Shown: positions 15,782 to 26,515 of the stretch, piece after piece
How the letters are laid out: every line of letters starts with the position of its first letter
Numbering within the stretch: position 1 is the stretch's first letter
Assembly (NCBI RefSeq): GCF_026262505.1
Contig: NC_067203.1
Span: 16,504,392 to 16,568,391, forward strand
Reading direction: 5' to 3'
DNA length: 64,000 nucleotides
Source of the DNA: Trichomonas vaginalis G3
Lineage: Eukaryota; Parabasalia; Trichomonadida; Trichomonadidae
Translations under genes and position numbers: made by a program
Notes under the pieces: model-generated
The model's input: only the letters and a program-made list of their open reading frames with translations
Database searches by the model: none
What the model was told of the DNA's origin: nothing

Positions 15782-18700
15782 ATGAGCGAGGGCACCTCTG
15801 AACTCAATGACTTTTGTTCAGATATGCTCGAAGCCATCCAGGTGGAAGATTCACTGAGTCCTTATATGACAAAATTTCAGGAGTATTGTCAACAAATAAG
15901 GGAAAATAAAGTTTTAAATCCACCTAACGAAGCAGTAACAGATAATTTTCTTAATGATTTCTGTGTGACTTTGATAGATACTATCCTAGAAACCTCGTCT
16001 AATCATTACTTTTCAACAAATTTAAATTCGATTTTACAACAATTCATCCAACTCTTTCCAATTTACATCACACAAGAAGATTGTCCATTTGCAAGCAGAT
16101 GTTATAACATGTTTGAAAATTTCGACGCAAATTTCTATAAAAATAATCGTAATCAAACAAGTTTATTTCCTTCAAAGGGAAATACATCATACCTTATAGC
16201 TAATATGAATGAATTGTCTTCCTCGAATATTCTCATGGTGTTAAATTCGTATTACAAAGAAGAAACGAAAATAATTATCCCAAACTTCTTCAGAACACTA
16301 AATTTCGTTTTGAATTTTAAAGGTAAGTGGAATCCCAAACAGATCGTTACATTGTGTGAAACTGCAGCCAATACTTATATAAAATTTGTTGATATAATCA
16401 CAAGCGAAGATATCCTGATTCTTAATGAGAACGATATTAAAATCGATATGGCAAATGTCAGCGCGAAAATTAATCCAGGAGAATTAAGGCATCGTATTTC
16501 AAAAGCAAATTTTAAATTTTCGATAAAACTAGCGATGTCAGATAAGCCATCCAAGCAATTCTCAGGTGTCAAGAGCATCTGCGAAGATATTTCAAAGCCA
16601 GATGCGAAGGAATTATGTAAAATCTTAAAAGATGCTCAATTTGTACCTGAATTACTCAAAAAACTACACTATCAAATTGTTGAGAAGTTCGCACAGATTG
16701 TTCTCGTTATGGCATACAACAATTATTTAACAAAAGAGGAAATTACAGAATTATGGAATTTATCTATTCAACAACACTCCCAAACGAATGATTTCTACTT
16801 CAAATCCTTACTTAATATATTCTCGTCACTACCAAAAGAAATGATTGACACTTTATGGGATATTTTTCCAACATCTGAATCATTTCCTCTTCCAGCACTC
16901 AGATTCTTCCAAAAGATCGCATTAACAGGTACATTAGAACAGAGAAAAGCATTATTCACAGCTCTCGATGCTTATTATCCCAAAATTGAGTCAAATCCAG
17001 AAATTAAAAATGATTTAACGGCCGCATTATGCGAAATTCTTCCAAACGATGACAACATGGTTACTACAATACAGAGCAAGTCCTTTGATCTCATCAGAAG
17101 CCAGCAAAGAGTCGAATACGCGCTTAGTTTGCTCAAAGCTAGTTCCAAGTATTTATCTCCTGAAAACTCCAGAATTTCCTTTGACCAACTCATTGAAATC
17201 ATGACAGTCGACAACAACAAGACCATCAACACCCAGTTCTTCGACCTCATCGCCCAAATAATGTATAATTTCAATGAAAATTTACCAGAAAGTGAAGTGA
17301 AGTCATTAGAAAATTTATTAAGAAAATTCATCAAAACTAATCCGCTTGAAATCATCGGATTGATCTCCAAAGTCATTGACAAGACCAAATACAAAGTCTT
17401 GTCGATCGAAATATTGAGTTATATCTTTGAAAGTTTCTGCAAAGACGTTCCTTCGGATAAAAACACTATTGATTTCATTATTTTCATTTTCAAGAAGATA
17501 AATGACAAGTATTACAATGATCCTGGTAACAGTCCATTTTCCAAATGCAACAACAACATCTCTGAGTTCAAAGGTATCAGTTCTCTTTGGAAATTGTGTT
17601 TTAAAACGAATAATGACACAATTCCTTTATTTTTATGTCGATTGTATGGGAAATCAAAAGATCATGACAATATTGTTGAATTTGTTAAGAGATGTATGAA
17701 GCATCCGAAGCATTTAGGATCATTAATGGCTTTGCTACACATTATTAATCTAATTGAATCGAATAGAGATAAAGAAAGCCTTGGTTTGCAAACAAACAAA
17801 TTCATTTCACCTTCAAATTTTTGTGATATGAATTTGGTCGGAGACATAAATGCTACTATCAAAGTTAGAAAGGACATCTCTTTTTACGAGATGAAAGAAC
17901 GTTTGAGTAGAATGATGAGGAACCCTAAAAGTACAATAGAAATCATAAGAGACTCAGAATACATGAATTCTGACAGTTTTTCAACTGATTTTTCTCCTTT
18001 GGAGTATTTGATACACGTAAGGAAAGCGGAACATGTTGTTAGCTTTAAAATGCCGAGAGTTGACTATTTTCCAACATTGATATTGACAAGAGAAAAGAAA
18101 TACGTCAAACAGTTGTTGGATTTAGTAAATTCTGAATCTGATGAAATTTCACAGGCAAGTTTAAGAGTATTGAATGAAATGTGTCCTGACGAAAAGATCA
18201 GAAAATCTTTACTAAAGATTGATGATTGGAAACAAGTGTTCGATGAGAAACACAAAGGTTTGTTGATGTACAAATTACACATGTTAGGAAATTTGTTACT
18301 GAAAAATGAACATAATTTCGTTGAACAGTTTTTTAAAACTAATGGTCCAACTGAATTATTTATGTTCGTTTTGACAAAATCGAGAAAAGAATTTCCTAAT
18401 TTCGATAACCTTCGAACTGTTCTGCAGCTCGGCCAATTTGTTTTTTCAATGATTGAGAAACCGGAACAAATGAAAGATTTAATTCAAAATCTCGGCCAAT
18501 CTCAAGTTGAAAACATTCTTAAATGGTCGAATATCATATTAGAAGAAAAACAGACGAAGGAATCAATAGAAGTTATCGACGCACTATTGACTTTCTTAGT
18601 TCATTTCGCAGAATACGGTGAACCTTCCGCTTTCTTGACAGAACAATTCGCATTGTTATTCAAAAAAACAATTTTCCATTCAAAAAATTCAATAAGAAAC

Positions 18701-21700
18701 GGTTTGGTCAATGTCTGCAAATTCATTGATAAAGTGAAACTTGAGAAATTGTTGATAGACGTGTTACCAAGTGCTACGTGTAATGAATGTGCTGAATATT
18801 TCTCTTTACTTGATTCTGACAATTTTTCAAACAAAAATTTATTGTTTGACAGTGCGAAAAACATTATTTTGGGGAAATACAATTTCACAGATAAAGACAC
18901 ATTAGAGATCTTGAAGACTTACTCACCGCCTTCCATTTTTACACATCATTTGTTCAAGTTACTTTCGAGTTTAGTTTCAAAAATATATTGTCCAGTTGAA
19001 GACATGAAAAATCTTTGTATTTTTTGTATGAACAACATCTTGTTTAATCCTTTGAAGTATTTCGATCCAACTAAAGAGTTCTTCGACTTCGTGTTCTACG
19101 CAATCAAACAAGATGTCTCTATTTTGGAGAATATTATGCCTTTTCTCGGTTTTTTGAGTCAAAAAATGCCAGCAGAACAAAATGTGAACCATGAAGTGAG
19201 ATACAGAGGCATCTACAACCCAGAACACAAGCATTCCCACATATCTACATGTGTTCAACAATTGTATAACATAAAAGAGTTCAGAGACCAAATTTTGATT
19301 CCTCATGTAACAGATCCTTTATGGTTTAACGAGTTACAGTACCTTTTCGCACAGTTAATGCTGTTCCCGACAACAGCAATCGATCCAACGGACTTCATAA
19401 CATCTCTAAATTGGAATTCAAGGACTTTGGAAAATAGATTATGTGATGCAGGAGATTTTTTGTCACTTTTTTTGGAAAGAATCGGAAAAATTGTGCCGCA
19501 GTTGAAAGATTTGTATACAGGAAAAGTTTCACATGAAGTTAAAGGAACTAGTCAGCATTTCAAGCAGGAAATTGTTACTGATTTCATTCTTTTCCCTTTG
19601 GAAATCAAAGAAAACAAAAATATTTACCAAAGTTTCCAAACTTTCCTTCATCCGGACATTCTAAGTGGTGCTGAACAGTATTTAGCAGAAGGAATAGGTA
19701 AAATCGATGCCATTTCGTACTCCAAAGTCACTGTTGCTCCGAAAATCATGATTTTCCAACTGAAAAGATTCGAAACAAATTTGGCAACAGGAGATCGCCA
19801 GAAAATTAGCTCCAGATTCAGTTTCCCGAGAACTCTTGATATCTCTAGTATCATGAAAGTTGTCAACCAGCCAGTGATGTATGATTTGATCGGTGTAACT
19901 GTTCACGCGGGAAATTTGATGCCTGGTTATTTCTATTCGTACCAAAAATGTGACAATGATGATGATTGGCGAATTTTCAATGACGCGAGAGTTGCTTCTA
20001 TCTCTAATACAAGGCTTAACCAGTTCTTGAGCCTTGGAGAGACAAACATGAACAATTATTACAACGGGAATTCCGAACAAAGTGAAAGATCAGACACCGC
20101 TTATTTGTTGTTTTATCGACAAAAAGAATTTTCTGAAAAAATTTCTGATTCTGATGTTGACCAACAAATTTTAACAAAAATAGTGGCAAATGTACAAAAC
20201 CTTGTACAAGGAAAGATGATAACCAACAGCTTGTACTTCGATTTCATCTTGGATATTGCGAAAACAACAAACAACGCTCAATTGGCTTTTACTTGTTTGT
20301 CAAAACTTTTGAAGTCAATTTTTGATGAACAAAAACTACTTTTATTAATAGAAGAAGTGAGGAATTTGTGCAAATCACATAATGAAGTATATGAAAATGT
20401 ACTTGGCGAGAAGGATAACTACGAACAATTCCTTCTAAAAGAGAAATCAATAAAAGTAAGACAGAGTTATTCCGAATTCATTTATGAAGCGATTTCCGTG
20501 ACAAAAAACTCAAAATTTTATTTCGAATTTCTTGAAAGGAATCTTGCGAAATGCGCTGATTACTGGGATAAGCTTGAGTCCTTCTTAGTTCCTTTGATTA
20601 AGCTTGCAGAAAAAGATGAAATTGATCATTCAGAGTGGATGAACAAAATCATGAATTTCTTGACATTAAAATTAACTGAAACTTTGCCATCAAGAGGAAG
20701 AAACCTAAATTACATACTTAAATCGATAGATCTCAGTCCATTCTTCAAGATCATTGTAACAATCCTTAAACACAATGACATCTGCAGGAATGAATACAGA
20801 GGAACTCTTCTTTCTCAAGATTTTTTCAGATCTCTTTTGTCTTCGAAGAAAAACACGCAAGGAATCATCGCAATATGGCTGATGCTCACTGAAACATCAC
20901 TTCCTAAGTTCATACAGAGCATCACCATCAATAAATCATGGACAAACGATGAACTTGCCGCTTTCTTTATCTTCGGATCCCATGTTTACAAAGAAAATCC
21001 AAGTCTTTTGACGTGGAGTCTTGAAAGCACGATTGTCTTTGACATGAACAAACTGAGTGACTTCATAGCAGCTATAAACGACAGGATAACGCGTAATGAT
21101 CCTAATTTGGAAGCCGCTTTGATGTCGAAGATCGCTTTCATCACTGAACATTGGATTTTATCTCGAGGAGAAAATGTCAGAAGAAACACTTGGACATTAT
21201 ATCGAACAACTTACCAAAACAACTGGTCAGAGACCCAGAGATCGTTGGTAAAGACAATCTGTAAGAAGATGTTCGAAAAACTCCCACAAATGACAGAGAT
21301 TTCAGTAGCAGTTTCCAATATTCATGAAGCGCCAATTGAAATTTATTTCTCAATTTTGAAATGGTCTGTTCAATTTTCTGACGGTTTTGAATTTGCCATA
21401 AAGAATTCGAAATACATAATCAACGCCATGTCAAAGTTCAAAAGCAATGACCAGCTATGCGATAAGTTCATGACATTCGTTATTATGTTTTTGGATGGTG
21501 TTGTTCAGCGTGGAGAACCTGCAAAACAGTTTTTCGAAAACGGTTCTTACTCGAGATTTATTGATGTTCTTTTTGAGTCGAAATTCTTTGCTCAACAGTC
21601 GAGTTCCTCCAGGGATATCTGCTTGAGAATCATACTGAAGCTTACACCGAATTCATGCTTCTCGAGGTTCATTAAATCATCTGTTTTCGACTCAGCCGTT

Positions 21701-22795
21701 TCCTATTACATGATGAGCCAATCTCAAGTAAAAGACGACATTTTGAGATTTGTCATGGAAAACATTTCGAAAGAAACGGAGAAGAAAGTGTACAAAACTC
21801 TGTTCCACCGGGACTATTTCAAAGGCCATTGCAAAGTCAACTCATCGCACTACTTCAAGCTGTGTACAAATGTAATGAAAGAATATCCTGACTTAGGAGA
21901 AAGATTCGTAAGTGAAGGAAATTTTGACATTTTAGTCAAAAATTTGACGCACTTTTTCAAGAAAAACTTAAAGATTGGGAACGAACCGGTCGAGAAGATC
22001 CATTTGCTAACAAATGTTGTTGTTGCTGTTGGCTCTCTTTCAAACACATCCAAAGCCAAGAACGAAATGGTCAAGAAACTCAAATCAAGTACAGATTTAA
22101 TTGCAAATTTGCTCAAAAACGGTTTCTCTTCAAATGATGCGAATTTCTTCTGCGCGGCCTGCAAATTCAGCGAGTCATTGATAGTTATAGAGATGCTGAG
22201 CACTGTTCTCTCCAACTGGGACAGTCTTTCTCGAAACATCACGATGGAAACATTGAACACAGCGATGTCTTTGATCAGATTAGTTTCTGTTGTGAATACA
22301 AACGACAAAGCGATAAAGATTGTTGTTTCCACGGCCATTCTCTCACAGTTTAAGACGGCCCCACCTTACGCATTCCCTGATATCTGTATAATTCTCAAAC
22401 CTTTCGTTGACGAAGAATCAATTTACCAAGATTTCCAAAAAATTTTGACAAGAGTCGTAACAAGGCATCCTGACCCTTACTACTTCAGGAAATACGTCAG
22501 GGACTACTTGTTCGACTTCATAGAGAAGGGAGAAAAGCCTGAGCCATTCTGCAAAGCGTGTTTGAAACTTGTAAAAGGTGCTTACGCGAATGTTGTCGCA
22601 AATAACGAAGGAGCACTGGTTGATTTGAGGAGTTTGATGGAATTCTTGCTGGAATTGTCAAAGAGAACTAAGAAAACTATATCTAACATAGGTTTAACTG
22701 ATGATCAGAAACAAATTTTGGCTCATTTGATGAGTAAGTCAAAGAATCCGATTGCACCTGATATATTGTATTTACTTACAGCGTTACAAGAATAA
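15782..22795 (+). CDS. Giant USP-family (C19) protein lacking catalytic residues
   Basis: The ATG at 15782 (MSEGTSELNDF) is used; the upstream TTG is not. The 2,337 residues match the size of USP9X/USP24/USP34 deubiquitinases, with long helical-repeat flanks. The USP domain is about residues 1140-1430. The Cys box is recognisable from GIYN..HISTCVQQLYNI, but the position of the catalytic Cys appears to hold His1151. The QQDAQEF helix is NRLCDAGDF, the zinc-finger Cys pairs are absent, and MIFQLKRF is kept. The His box reads VTVHAGN..GYFYSY, with Tyr1383 where the catalytic His of GHYYSY belongs; IFNDARV keeps the third-residue region. I infer an inactive ubiquitin-binding or scaffold protein rather than an active protease. 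The frame is long and clean, so it is not a decaying gene. Confidence 0.8.
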   Translation: MSEGTSELNDFCSDMLEAIQVEDSLSPYMTKFQEYCQQIRENKVLNPPNEAVTDNFLNDFCVTLIDTILETSSNHYFSTNLNSILQQFIQLFPIYITQEDCPFASRCYNMFENFDANFYKNNRNQTSLFPSKGNTSYLIANMNELSSSNILMVLNSYYKEETKIIIPNFFRTLNFVLNFKGKWNPKQIVTLCETAANTYIKFVDIITSEDILILNENDIKIDMANVSAKINPGELRHRISKANFKFSIKLAMSDKPSKQFSGVKSICEDISKPDAKELCKILKDAQFVPELLKKLHYQIVEKFAQIVLVMAYNNYLTKEEITELWNLSIQQHSQTNDFYFKSLLNIFSSLPKEMIDTLWDIFPTSESFPLPALRFFQKIALTGTLEQRKALFTALDAYYPKIESNPEIKNDLTAALCEILPNDDNMVTTIQSKSFDLIRSQQRVEYALSLLKASSKYLSPENSRISFDQLIEIMTVDNNKTINTQFFDLIAQIMYNFNENLPESEVKSLENLLRKFIKTNPLEIIGLISKVIDKTKYKVLSIEILSYIFESFCKDVPSDKNTIDFIIFIFKKINDKYYNDPGNSPFSKCNNNISEFKGISSLWKLCFKTNNDTIPLFLCRLYGKSKDHDNIVEFVKRCMKHPKHLGSLMALLHIINLIESNRDKESLGLQTNKFISPSNFCDMNLVGDINATIKVRKDISFYEMKERLSRMMRNPKSTIEIIRDSEYMNSDSFSTDFSPLEYLIHVRKAEHVVSFKMPRVDYFPTLILTREKKYVKQLLDLVNSESDEISQASLRVLNEMCPDEKIRKSLLKIDDWKQVFDEKHKGLLMYKLHMLGNLLLKNEHNFVEQFFKTNGPTELFMFVLTKSRKEFPNFDNLRTVLQLGQFVFSMIEKPEQMKDLIQNLGQSQVENILKWSNIILEEKQTKESIEVIDALLTFLVHFAEYGEPSAFLTEQFALLFKKTIFHSKNSIRNGLVNVCKFIDKVKLEKLLIDVLPSATCNECAEYFSLLDSDNFSNKNLLFDSAKNIILGKYNFTDKDTLEILKTYSPPSIFTHHLFKLLSSLVSKIYCPVEDMKNLCIFCMNNILFNPLKYFDPTKEFFDFVFYAIKQDVSILENIMPFLGFLSQKMPAEQNVNHEVRYRGIYNPEHKHSHISTCVQQLYNIKEFRDQILIPHVTDPLWFNELQYLFAQLMLFPTTAIDPTDFITSLNWNSRTLENRLCDAGDFLSLFLERIGKIVPQLKDLYTGKVSHEVKGTSQHFKQEIVTDFILFPLEIKENKNIYQSFQTFLHPDILSGAEQYLAEGIGKIDAISYSKVTVAPKIMIFQLKRFETNLATGDRQKISSRFSFPRTLDISSIMKVVNQPVMYDLIGVTVHAGNLMPGYFYSYQKCDNDDDWRIFNDARVASISNTRLNQFLSLGETNMNNYYNGNSEQSERSDTAYLLFYRQKEFSEKISDSDVDQQILTKIVANVQNLVQGKMITNSLYFDFILDIAKTTNNAQLAFTCLSKLLKSIFDEQKLLLLIEEVRNLCKSHNEVYENVLGEKDNYEQFLLKEKSIKVRQSYSEFIYEAISVTKNSKFYFEFLERNLAKCADYWDKLESFLVPLIKLAEKDEIDHSEWMNKIMNFLTLKLTETLPSRGRNLNYILKSIDLSPFFKIIVTILKHNDICRNEYRGTLLSQDFFRSLLSSKKNTQGIIAIWLMLTETSLPKFIQSITINKSWTNDELAAFFIFGSHVYKENPSLLTWSLESTIVFDMNKLSDFIAAINDRITRNDPNLEAALMSKIAFITEHWILSRGENVRRNTWTLYRTTYQNNWSETQRSLVKTICKKMFEKLPQMTEISVAVSNIHEAPIEIYFSILKWSVQFSDGFEFAIKNSKYIINAMSKFKSNDQLCDKFMTFVIMFLDGVVQRGEPAKQFFENGSYSRFIDVLFESKFFAQQSSSSRDICLRIILKLTPNSCFSRFIKSSVFDSAVSYYMMSQSQVKDDILRFVMENISKETEKKVYKTLFHRDYFKGHCKVNSSHYFKLCTNVMKEYPDLGERFVSEGNFDILVKNLTHFFKKNLKIGNEPVEKIHLLTNVVVAVGSLSNTSKAKNEMVKKLKSSTDLIANLLKNGFSSNDANFFCAACKFSESLIVIEMLSTVLSNWDSLSRNITMETLNTAMSLIRLVSVVNTNDKAIKIVVSTAILSQFKTAPPYAFPDICIILKPFVDEESIYQDFQKILTRVVTRHPDPYYFRKYVRDYLFDFIEKGEKPEPFCKACLKLVKGAYANVVANNEGALVDLRSLMEFLLELSKRTKKTISNIGLTDDQKQILAHLMSKSKNPIAPDILYLLTALQE

Positions 22796-23168
22796 TGTGT
22801 TTGTTTTTTATTATTTTTTTGTTGATTAAAATCTATATTATTGTTAAATTTTTTATACGTTTTAAATGTATTACGAACTACCAAACTCCTTAAATATTAA
22901 GAAAATTCCTGTATAACATTTTTTTAACTAGGAATACCTCATGTTCTGATGTTGTAATCCTTTCAAACTATACGAGATTTGATGATTTTCATAACTTGTT
23001 TTGGCAAGGTTTATCATTGTATTATCACATTTTATTTGTCTATTGTAGATAGTCTTATTAACATTAATTGACAATACAAATGCTATTGCCATTGCATAAC
23101 ACTCGAGTTATTTCGTTAAATGATGCAGGAACCTATTCAAGATAAAATCTGTGAATTATGCATGATAT
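22796..23168. other. Gene-free AT-rich spacer
   Basis: 3' flank of the USP-like gene. I see no gene or repeat up to the TTAA element. Confidence 0.7.
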
Positions 23169-25609
23169 TTAAGGGTGCACACGAGAGGGTCATGTAAACT
23201 TCAGAATATAGAACCTTATTTTTAGGCATTATCTTGGCTACCTATTTAGGCTCGAAAAGCAAAAAATATCAAAAAATACAACTTGACTCCATTATGACCC
23301 TTTCATGGAGGTAGTTTTTATCCGCTAGTATTTTCCCTTTGAATCTCTTTACAATTCGAAATCAAATTCAAACCTCAGTAGAAGAAAGGAAGAATCGACT
23401 TACTACGGTTGTAATACGAATAAATACATATATTTAATTATTTTTATTTACATAATAATTGTTTGAAGCTCATATTCCATCAAATTTTTAAATAAAAACA
23501 TTAAAATGTTGAAAATGTTCATATATTTTAATAGGGTTTTGGCACTTTATTGAGGAATTACTACATACATAGTCGAACTGAACTTGATATTTTGAAATTT
23601 AAATTATTTATCAAAATTAAAATTTAACTTGAAATTTATAATTATTTAGTCATATTTTGCATAATTCTAAGTTAGGGCTGTACAAGATTTAAAAAAACAT
23701 TGCCGGGTTACCGTAGAGGCCTAAAAAAATCGCGCCTCGGCGGCAAGCCGCCTCGGCATTAAGAATGCGCATCTAAATTTTTATATGTCCTTCTTTCTTT
23801 TATTTTTCCCTTCCCTTTCTTTTCTTTTTCTTTTTTTTTCCCTCCTCTTGCTCTCATTTACCTTTTTTTTCCTTTTCTCATCATTTTTCAAAATTTTAAA
23901 TTTTTATCAAAAATCTTGCCTATAAAAGCAGACTATGGAACCTTTTAATGCCTCTTAATCAATATTATACAGCATAAAGCATATTAAATGAAAGTAATTA
24001 CGTATAAATTTATTTTATTATCTTATTTATTAATTCTTTAGCATGTATTGTTTAATATTAACTTTTCTGTACATTAAATATGATATCTCCAAAGTATGAA
24101 TGCCTTGTAACGAAACGAAAACTTAATTTTATGTTGAATATTTGTCACAAACATTAGATTATTAAAATATATGTTGGATATCCCTTAGTATGAGACTTCA
24201 TGACTCTTGTAGTCTAACGTGAGCTTTGGATTGCAAGCTCTGTGGTTAACGAACATAAATTAATTGTAAAGTTTTCAAAATTTTTCATCGTTTCTATCAG
24301 CATCTATTTTTCCTTTAAAATAATATATTTGTATGAATACAATATTTAGTAATTTTTTATTTCCCATAATTTCATTCAAAATTTCAGAAAAAATTAATTT
24401 CTATTCAATATTATTTCAGCTTCAAAACACTTCATTCTTATAGATGTTGATTCACTAAAGTGTGATACTCAATGTCTTATTTCAATGAAAATTGTTCTGC
24501 AAATTTATTTCACTTTTGACCTCACTTTTTCCGTAATTCAATTTTTTACTTTTAATATTTTAGATCTTCATAATATCATTTGAAAAATTAACCATATAAA
24601 AAATCAAGTTAACAATTCACTTTTTCCGTAATTCAAAAATCAAAAATATAAATAATATATCTTTTTATCATATTATTAATTATATTCTATGAAAAATGAG
24701 GTCCGGAAATTTTGCGGATTCCCGTAACTCAATTTTACGGAAAAAGTGCAGTAAACTATTCAAAATACGGAAAAATTGGTGTAAACTAATGATTTTACGG
24801 TAAAATCACGGAAAGTCCCGGAAGAATATATGTGCCGATATGAAATTACAAAAATGAATCAAACGCATTTTAAAAGATTGTTCTTGTATTATAAATGCTA
24901 TTCGCTGATTTATTAGTTGAAGAAAATTACCAAATTTTTGCCGATTTACAAAAAATGATTTACAAAGCATATTTTTATAAGGCTTTAAAAATCTTTAAAA
25001 TGTGACCGGTGACGGAAATCCATGGTAACCAACCGCGGTTCCCGTTTGGAATGCCATATTCTAAGTAGATTTTGTAAAAAATCAAGAAAGAAAAATTTTA
25101 ACGTGCTTTATTTTTTCTTTTTTATAATAATACATATTATTATATAATTAACATATTCATAATGTTTCACCCTTTCAAAAATATAATACTCCTCCTCTCA
25201 AATAAACGTACATACGGGTGGCCTCTTTTTTCAAAAAATTAAAATTTGAAATTTTGGGCTCAAATATTAGAGATTTTTTTCAACCTTCAACGATATATGT
25301 TATATCAGACCTCCTTTCTTTTTGATACTTAACATTGTTCCTAAATCTTAGCCGTTAAGGCTGTTCTGAAAATATTTTTTTTTTCGAAAAAATTCGAAAA
25401 AAATTCTTAAAATTCAAAAATCCCTTAATTCCTGAGGATTTTGGAAAAAAGTTTTTACATGAACATGTGTATATTATATGAAGTATATTGATAAGGTAAA
25501 AATCAAATTTTATTGCATATTCATCGAGAAAATAAACTAACGAATCCCTCAAAATTGAGAGGGTAATCCTCCTCCTCTCAAATAAACGTACATACGGGTG
25601 CACCCTTAA
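23169..25609 (-). mobile_element. TTAA-flanked non-autonomous transposon, copy 1
   Basis: Ends are TTAA-GGGTGCAC (23169-23180) and GTGCACCC-TTAA (25598-25609). The TTAA flanks and GGGTGC-type short inverted ends are piggyBac-like. A 32-bp subterminal repeat (CTCCTCCTCTCAAATAAACG...) occurs twice, at 25189-25220 and 25569-25600. Without the nested insertion it is about 1,050 bp and nearly identical to the inverted copy at 33599-34648. No transposase is encoded; the 82-residue open frame in both copies is not protein-like. Confidence 0.8.
23672..25057 (+). mobile_element. hAT-like element nested in TTAA element, copy B
   Basis: The 1,386-bp insert is flanked by ATTCTAAG on both sides (23664-23671 and 25058-25065). 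Copy 2 of the TTAA element has a single ATTCTAAG at this point, which proves insertion with an 8-bp target duplication, as in hAT transposons. The left end reads TTAGGGCTGTACAAG and the right end, reversed, ATGGCATTCCAAACGGG; the ends are only weakly alike. Inside are the GC hairpin (about 23738-23762), a pyrimidine tract, and repeated TACGGAAAAA motifs near 24520-24800. No transposase frame is present. Confidence 0.75.
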
Positions 25610-26515
25610 TCACAAATTTCGGATAACATTATAAATAGCATATGGTTTTTAACTATATAACTAATAATATGTCGCTCGATTAACAACTTTTTTCAGATTT
25701 GAATTTACAAAAAATGCTCTTTTTCACGTTCTGACACAAAAATCAGATAGGAATTTGTACACTTCAAAAATCTATTGAAAAAGTCAATAGGATTAAAAGA
25801 AAATTGAATTGAAAAAATAAGGTGAGATTGAATCTGAAAAAATAAACTTACATTAATGTCGGTCAATTTTATTGATATTTTGGATGAGAAATGAAATTAT
25901 ATGATGGTGGTTACAAAAATTATCAACTCATAATTTTTGATAAGATAGAAAAATATCATAATTTAGGTAAATAATCATCACTGATAGTTTTTTTTTCGGA
26001 AAAGAAATGACAACCTCAGAATATTTCATCAAATCATTTTATCAATTTTATGAATGAAAACCCAAAAATAAGGGCTGAATATATCTATATGTAATTCTTC
26101 TCAAAAATTCAAATTGAATTGAATTTATACTGTTATGTCTTTATGCTATTGACTTAATGGTGAGTGCCGATGTAGAAAAACGATCAAAAAAATTGATTTT
26201 GATATTGAATTATTGTTATCACCTAAGTTAATAGGAGTGAATGTACGTATTGAGTTTAAGGATTTTTCTCGGGTTTGGCAAAAAAATGATTATATTCCCA
26301 ATTTCAACTTTATATTTGGAATGGCTGAGTATCTAGATTTTTTAATTTTCCTGACCTTATGTATCTGATATTTCCAATCGTACTTGTTCCAATTGAAAAG
26401 TCACTTTTCATGACGGTTTCTTGACTAATCTGATAATTATATCCGTAAAACATATGAAACTTGATGATATCTCATATCTTACTTTACTAAAAAAGTGACT
26501 CATCAAATTTGTGAA
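25610..26515. other. Upstream region of RalGAP-like gene
   Basis: AT-rich with no gene. The last 25 bases before the ATG read AAAAGTGACTCATCAAATTT, where TCATCAAATTT could serve as an initiator; AAAAAGTGAC recurs just upstream of the ATG at 36774. Confidence 0.5.

Noticed and set aside
22796-23168. Continuation of the USP-like gene
   Set aside because: Stop codon is followed by AT-rich sequence with stops in all frames.
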